NCBI GenBank assembly: GCA_928724745.1
Contig: CAKMXJ010000022.1
Span: 186,001-250,000, forward strand
Source of the DNA: Anthracocystis setariae
Taxonomy: Eukaryota > Basidiomycota > Ustilaginomycetes > Ustilaginales > Ustilaginaceae
Direction: 5' to 3'
DNA: 64,000 nt
Shown: one piece after another, positions 60,339-64,000 of the stretch
Layout of the letters: the number at the start of each line of letters is the position of its first letter
How positions within the stretch are numbered: the first letter of the stretch is position 1
The notes under the pieces: generated by a model
Told to the model about the DNA's origin: nothing
Seen by the model: the letters and a program-made list of their open reading frames with translations, nothing else
Database searches by the model: none
Position numbers and translations under genes: made by a program

Positions 60339-60945
60339 ATGTCCGACTCTCAACAGAACAAGAACGACGAGCAATCCTTCACCATTCAGTGAGTGTCCAT
60401 TCCCCTCTTCCCGCCTCAGCCCTTTGTGGACACATCCTAGCAGCGCTCGAGCCCCTTGGATTTCCAATCGAGCTTCTTAAACCTGCATCAATCGTTCCAT
60501 TTGGAAACACTCACTTACATGCTACCTCGCTACCCGCCATCCTCGCCGCTTGCTGCCGCACAGACCTCATCCCGCGACCAGTAAGTTTGACCCAACTGCA
60601 TGATCAAAATGATTGTCCGTGCAGCAACCCTCGCCGTGCTCAAACATCCGCTGACATTGTCGCCGTACTTGCATCTTGAACCATCCAGCTAACGACCCTA
60701 GCAATGACCCTGCTCTCAACTCTGGCCTCAAAGAAGGTGCCTTTGGCGGCAAGCCCGGCCCTGCTGTTGTGAACGCCTCTCAACTCGACGAGCCTCTCAG
60801 TAAGTCGACCTCTTGACTCTTTTGATCAAAACTCCATACAGTGAGCTAACCGATCCGATCTTGCTTCTGTGTCATTCTACCATCCCTTCACCCTCTCACA
60901 GGCCGTGAGGAGGTCGCCAAACGCTCCGCTGAGCTCAACAAGTGA
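60339..60945 (+). CDS. Small three-exon gene encoding a 63-aa conserved-looking protein
   Basis: Exon 1 is 60339-60388 (ATG in context CAACCATGTC), exon 2 is 60702-60799, exon 3 is 60902-60945 (TGA). Donors GTGAGT (60389) and GTAAGT (60800) and acceptors CTAG (60701) and ACAG (60901) are canonical, and the phases match exactly at both joints. The protein begins MSDSQQNKNDEQSF and contains NDPALNSGLKEGAFGGKPG, then SREEVAKRSAELNK at the end: hydrophilic, Gly/Lys-rich, without membrane segment. The GLKEGAFGGKPGP type of motif recurs, in my memory, in small uncharacterised fungal proteins, but I name no family. The first intron (313 bp) is long for this genome and might hide another exon. Confidence 0.72.
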
Positions 60946-61730
60946 AAGCTGTCCGACTCATCTTCTGACAACTTGGATCTTGTGTCTCGCACACATTCCA
61001 TTTCGCCGCTTTATGCCCTCCTTAGACACACTTGTACAGCGTTGGTCCTCTTGTGCCGTCACAGCACTTGAATTCGATGTAACTTACATAGCTTTGGCAA
61101 GGAAAGAGTTGCTTACTTACTTGACCTCTGCAGATCCGTACATGTCCCTTCGTCTGATCATGTTGGAATACAATCAAGAAAACCGCCTCATGCAGCCCTC
61201 AGCCAACTTTGGCTGCCGAAAGCTTTATCAACAATGCCGAGCAACCATGCCGATTTGCTGTGCTCGCGCCTCCCACCGTGTGACAGTCACAGTTTGGCAA
61301 GAGTCGATTCAAAGGGAAAAAGATGCAACCGACGAAATGCCCGACCTTTTTAATTTCGGCGTGCAGCTGCTGCCAAAAGAACATTTCCCACTCCCGCTTC
61401 GATTCTTTGCGTTGTCCGACAGTTTGTCACACTACCCTTTCATCAACTCATGCTTTCTTCCACTCCACTCCCTTTATGCCACCTGTCATGCTCAGTCCCT
61501 TTGAGACCTTGTTCTTGATTGTGCCAAGCTTTGTCGTGCTCATCCCTCGTGCGAGCATGATTCCGCTTTTGACACCAACGTCGCTCGCTGAGATATATAT
61601 TTCCCCTGGGTTCAAATTCCTCTTGCTTCCACCCTGCTAACCATCACACTTCCTGCCTCTCCCCATCCTCCTCCTTTCCCCTTTTACTGGCTTCGATTCA
61701 GTCACTATTCTCTCTTTTACTTTTCCCACG
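60946..61730. other. Intergenic region between two plus-strand genes
   Basis: About 785 bp, tandem. It contains CT-rich stretches (61400-61500, 61640-61720) next to the following start, as in fungal promoters, and ATATATAT near 61592. No gene is supported. Confidence 0.55.
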
Positions 61731-63917
61731 ATGCTGCAGTCAAACGTTGGTGCCAGTTCCTTCAAACTGCAACCAGCCCCTCCTCCCAAGTCCAAGAAGC
61801 GCCCACGCAACCCTCCACCTCTGAGCCTCGTTTTGCCGGCAAGCAATGCTGCTCTTGACACAAACGGCTTCGCTGATCAAGATTCGCTTTCATCCTGCTT
61901 TGAAGATGATCAAGATCCAGCCACACCTCGAGCTTCTCTTCTCTCGATTCATGCAGACCAACCCAACTTCGTCGCTAGGAGTGATGCTTCGATTGCTTCA
62001 TCTCGACGTGATCGCTCTTCCACCCTTTCCGTCTCGTCAGCCTGCTCAGCTCAATCCAAGAGCTCCGTCACACGACTTCTTGCATCACTCTGTACCTCTC
62101 CTCAACGACCCAATAGCGCTACCTCGTCTCCCTCAGCCACACTTACCGTCATGTTGACCAACAAGTCGCCTACTCCTTCGTCACCTCTCTTTCCTCGTCG
62201 CACGCTCATGCGCAGTCTCTCGTCTACATGCATCAACTCTTCTGCCAATCTGCCATCGTCCCCCGCATCTCGCTCTCCTGATTCCTCTCTTCGCAAACGC
62301 ATGGGTTGGCGCGGAGTTTTGAGTGCCACTCGAGCGCAAGAGACAGCGATCCTCATGTCGCCCGGAAGCCCACTCACGCCGCGCAGAGCAGATGCGCTTC
62401 ATACCCCCACCCAAGCTAGCATCTCTTCCATCCTCCACAACCGAACAGTCATGCCCGAGGATGGTCAAGGTCAGGTTGAACCTCTCAGTGCCACGCTCAG
62501 AGCACTCGGCGCCAAGCGTCACACGGAGAGGTTCGCATCGACATGCGTGCCCCTCCAGTCACCCACCTTTTCCACCACTAGCGACTTGGATACCCTGCAT
62601 TATCTCAAGAGCCCCGACAGCGACGCGGAGCTCACAGGCCAGGCAGATAAGTTTCAAGTCATGACGGCTACGCGCAAAATCTTTCACCTGCCCACTTGGG
62701 TCCGATTCGAAGCCAACCATCACGCACGCACCCAGGCTGTCGAGCACAACCGTAAAGCCGCAGCCGAGTTTGAACAGCTCCAACGTCAGCTCGCTAGTGC
62801 AAGAGTGGACGAGAAAAACGACGTGGTTGCGCACGCGACGCTTCCAAAGACAAGTCGTCTCGGCGATGTCGCACCCGACAGTCCCAACGGCGATCTCTTT
62901 GCCGGCTTCGATCTACCCACCACCGATGCCCGTGTCTCGTTGCAAGTCTCGTCCCAAGAGGACAACCAAGATGGTGATCTTATGGTCAGTATTGTCCGTC
63001 GTCCCACGCTTGCCACTCTTCGGGAGATGGATAAATCGAAGAGTACGAATGCCGGCATGGTGGGTGCTCTTCGTTCCGCTTTGCCTGGCTTTCGGCCGCA
63101 GGGTCGGATAAAGTCGCCACGCTTGCCCGCTTCTCCCTCAATCTCTCGTCATGCTGACGAAACCGACCGTCGAGATGGTTGGGGTGGCATTCTGACGCGC
63201 TGCAGTTGGTTTCCCTCGCTTGCCAAAGGTCCGCTCGTATCGCCCACTTCCAACACTGCAGCTCCGACCACGAAAGGGTTGAAGACCATGCATCTCGTCC
63301 CCTCTCTCCCTGCAAAGTCGCGTAAGCTTTCCATGGACAACGACGAGGATAATGAGTGGGAGGATCTTCCTGCCGCCGTGTCAACGTTTCCCGCTGGAGA
63401 ACATGCGTCGTTTCTCGAGCTCAACGAAGCACCTCGGTTCAGCAGTCGTCCTCCACCGCCACGGGGATGGTTTCGATTCTTCTCTCGCGCCTCTCGCCCA
63501 AGTGCCAACAAGAAGCAAGGTCAATGGGTAGACGATACCGAGCTCAATGTCTGGCGAACGAAACCTCTCAACGCTCGCATTAAAGTTGACGACGTTGTTG
63601 CCAGCCAGTTGATCACCAAGGGTACCGAGTCGGTTGAGAATCGCCCTTTGCGTGGGCAGAAGAAGCAAAGCTCGCGTCGAGGAAAGGTAGCCATCATCGC
63701 GGTGACGGCGGTGCTGGTAGCTGCAATCGTGGGGAATGTGGTGATCCTCTCTCACACCATCCATGCGAGCAGCAAAGCAAACGGTCAGCCGCCCAAACAG
63801 CTTAACGCCACAGCTTCGGGTTGGGACGGATTAGGTCTGGGTTTGGGTGTTTCCAGTGGTGCAAGGGGGAACGAAAGCAGTGTGGTTGAAAAGGCAGCTC
63901 AGATGAGCCAGCGTTAA
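61731..63917 (+). CDS. Unknown Ser-rich protein with one C-terminal membrane segment
   Basis: This 728-aa protein starts at 61731 (MLQSNVGASSFKLQPAPPP). Most of it is Ser/Thr/Pro/Arg-rich and probably disordered, with a more ordered, charged block near 315-355 (RKIFHLPTWVRFEANHHAR, EFEQLQRQLASA). Near the C-terminus a basic stretch (RGQKKQSSRRGK) precedes one hydrophobic helix (VAIIAVTAVLVAAIVGNVVIL, about 652-673). The short tail has two N-glycosylation motifs (NAT, NES), which fits a lumenal or extracellular C-terminus and a cytosolic N-terminal part. No family is recognised. Confidence 0.78.
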   Translation: MLQSNVGASSFKLQPAPPPKSKKRPRNPPPLSLVLPASNAALDTNGFADQDSLSSCFEDDQDPATPRASLLSIHADQPNFVARSDASIASSRRDRSSTLSVSSACSAQSKSSVTRLLASLCTSPQRPNSATSSPSATLTVMLTNKSPTPSSPLFPRRTLMRSLSSTCINSSANLPSSPASRSPDSSLRKRMGWRGVLSATRAQETAILMSPGSPLTPRRADALHTPTQASISSILHNRTVMPEDGQGQVEPLSATLRALGAKRHTERFASTCVPLQSPTFSTTSDLDTLHYLKSPDSDAELTGQADKFQVMTATRKIFHLPTWVRFEANHHARTQAVEHNRKAAAEFEQLQRQLASARVDEKNDVVAHATLPKTSRLGDVAPDSPNGDLFAGFDLPTTDARVSLQVSSQEDNQDGDLMVSIVRRPTLATLREMDKSKSTNAGMVGALRSALPGFRPQGRIKSPRLPASPSISRHADETDRRDGWGGILTRCSWFPSLAKGPLVSPTSNTAAPTTKGLKTMHLVPSLPAKSRKLSMDNDEDNEWEDLPAAVSTFPAGEHASFLELNEAPRFSSRPPPPRGWFRFFSRASRPSANKKQGQWVDDTELNVWRTKPLNARIKVDDVVASQLITKGTESVENRPLRGQKKQSSRRGKVAIIAVTAVLVAAIVGNVVILSHTIHASSKANGQPPKQLNATASGWDGLGLGLGVSSGARGNESSVVEKAAQMSQR

Positions 63918-64000
63918 CTCGACGGGTTCGGCCATGCTAGTTGTGATGGTGGTGGTGGTGGTGGTGTGAGAGAGGGGAGGAGGTTGTTCTGTGTTTCCGT
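63918..64000. other. Right edge with (GGT)n tract
   Basis: The 3' flank of the last gene, with a GGT/GTG repeat at about 63946-63967. Nothing else is seen. Confidence 0.6.

Overview
The window looks like nuclear DNA of a basidiomycete, most likely a smut fungus (Ustilaginaceae, Ustilago/Sporisorium-like). The reasons are long, almost intron-free GC-rich coding regions, Kozak-like starts, a Zn2Cys6 and an AreA-type GATA factor, and copia-type (Pseudoviridae-like) LTR retrotransposons. The species is an inference; I could not run a search.

Layout. Bases 1-3799 hold the 3' part of an unknown Ser-rich protein gene (+) and a secreted M28 metallopeptidase gene (-). Bases 4958-27690 are a 22.7-kb block of three copia elements, all on the minus strand, put into one intergenic site. 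E1 (4958-19753) was split by a later insertion of E2 (10951-19273). E3 (19762-27690) lies immediately beside E1. Each copy has LTRs, a 5-bp target duplication, a tRNA-iMet-half primer site, a polypurine tract, a gag-pol frame and an extra frame (called ORF2 here) between pol and the 3' LTR. Bases 27696-33150 are long intergenic DNA. From 33151 to the end is ordinary gene space: Zn2Cys6 transcription factor (+), GH47 alpha-mannosidase (+), TRAPPC8/Trs85 (+), two-finger GATA factor (+), OB-fold-like protein (-), 1864-aa multi-pass membrane protein (-), a small three-exon gene (+) and a Ser-rich single-pass membrane protein (+).

The main discovery candidate is in the retrotransposons. E2 and E3 each carry their own short palindrome, repeated in LTRs, spacers and inside gag-pol coding sequence. 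The E3 site is AACCCGACGTCGGGTT; the E2 site has 8-bp arms CAACAYYC / GRRTGTTG around 6 bp. At least nine sites occupy the same relative place in both elements although the site sequence is different. Each element also encodes an ORF2 protein with a six-cysteine cluster resembling a Gal4-type Zn2Cys6 DNA-binding domain. I propose that ORF2 is an element-specific DNA-binding protein that recognises its own element's dispersed sites, for self-activation, anti-silencing or copy-number control, and that protein and sites have diversified together. Binding and function are inference; the sites, their positional correspondence and the Cys spacing are read directly from the sequence.
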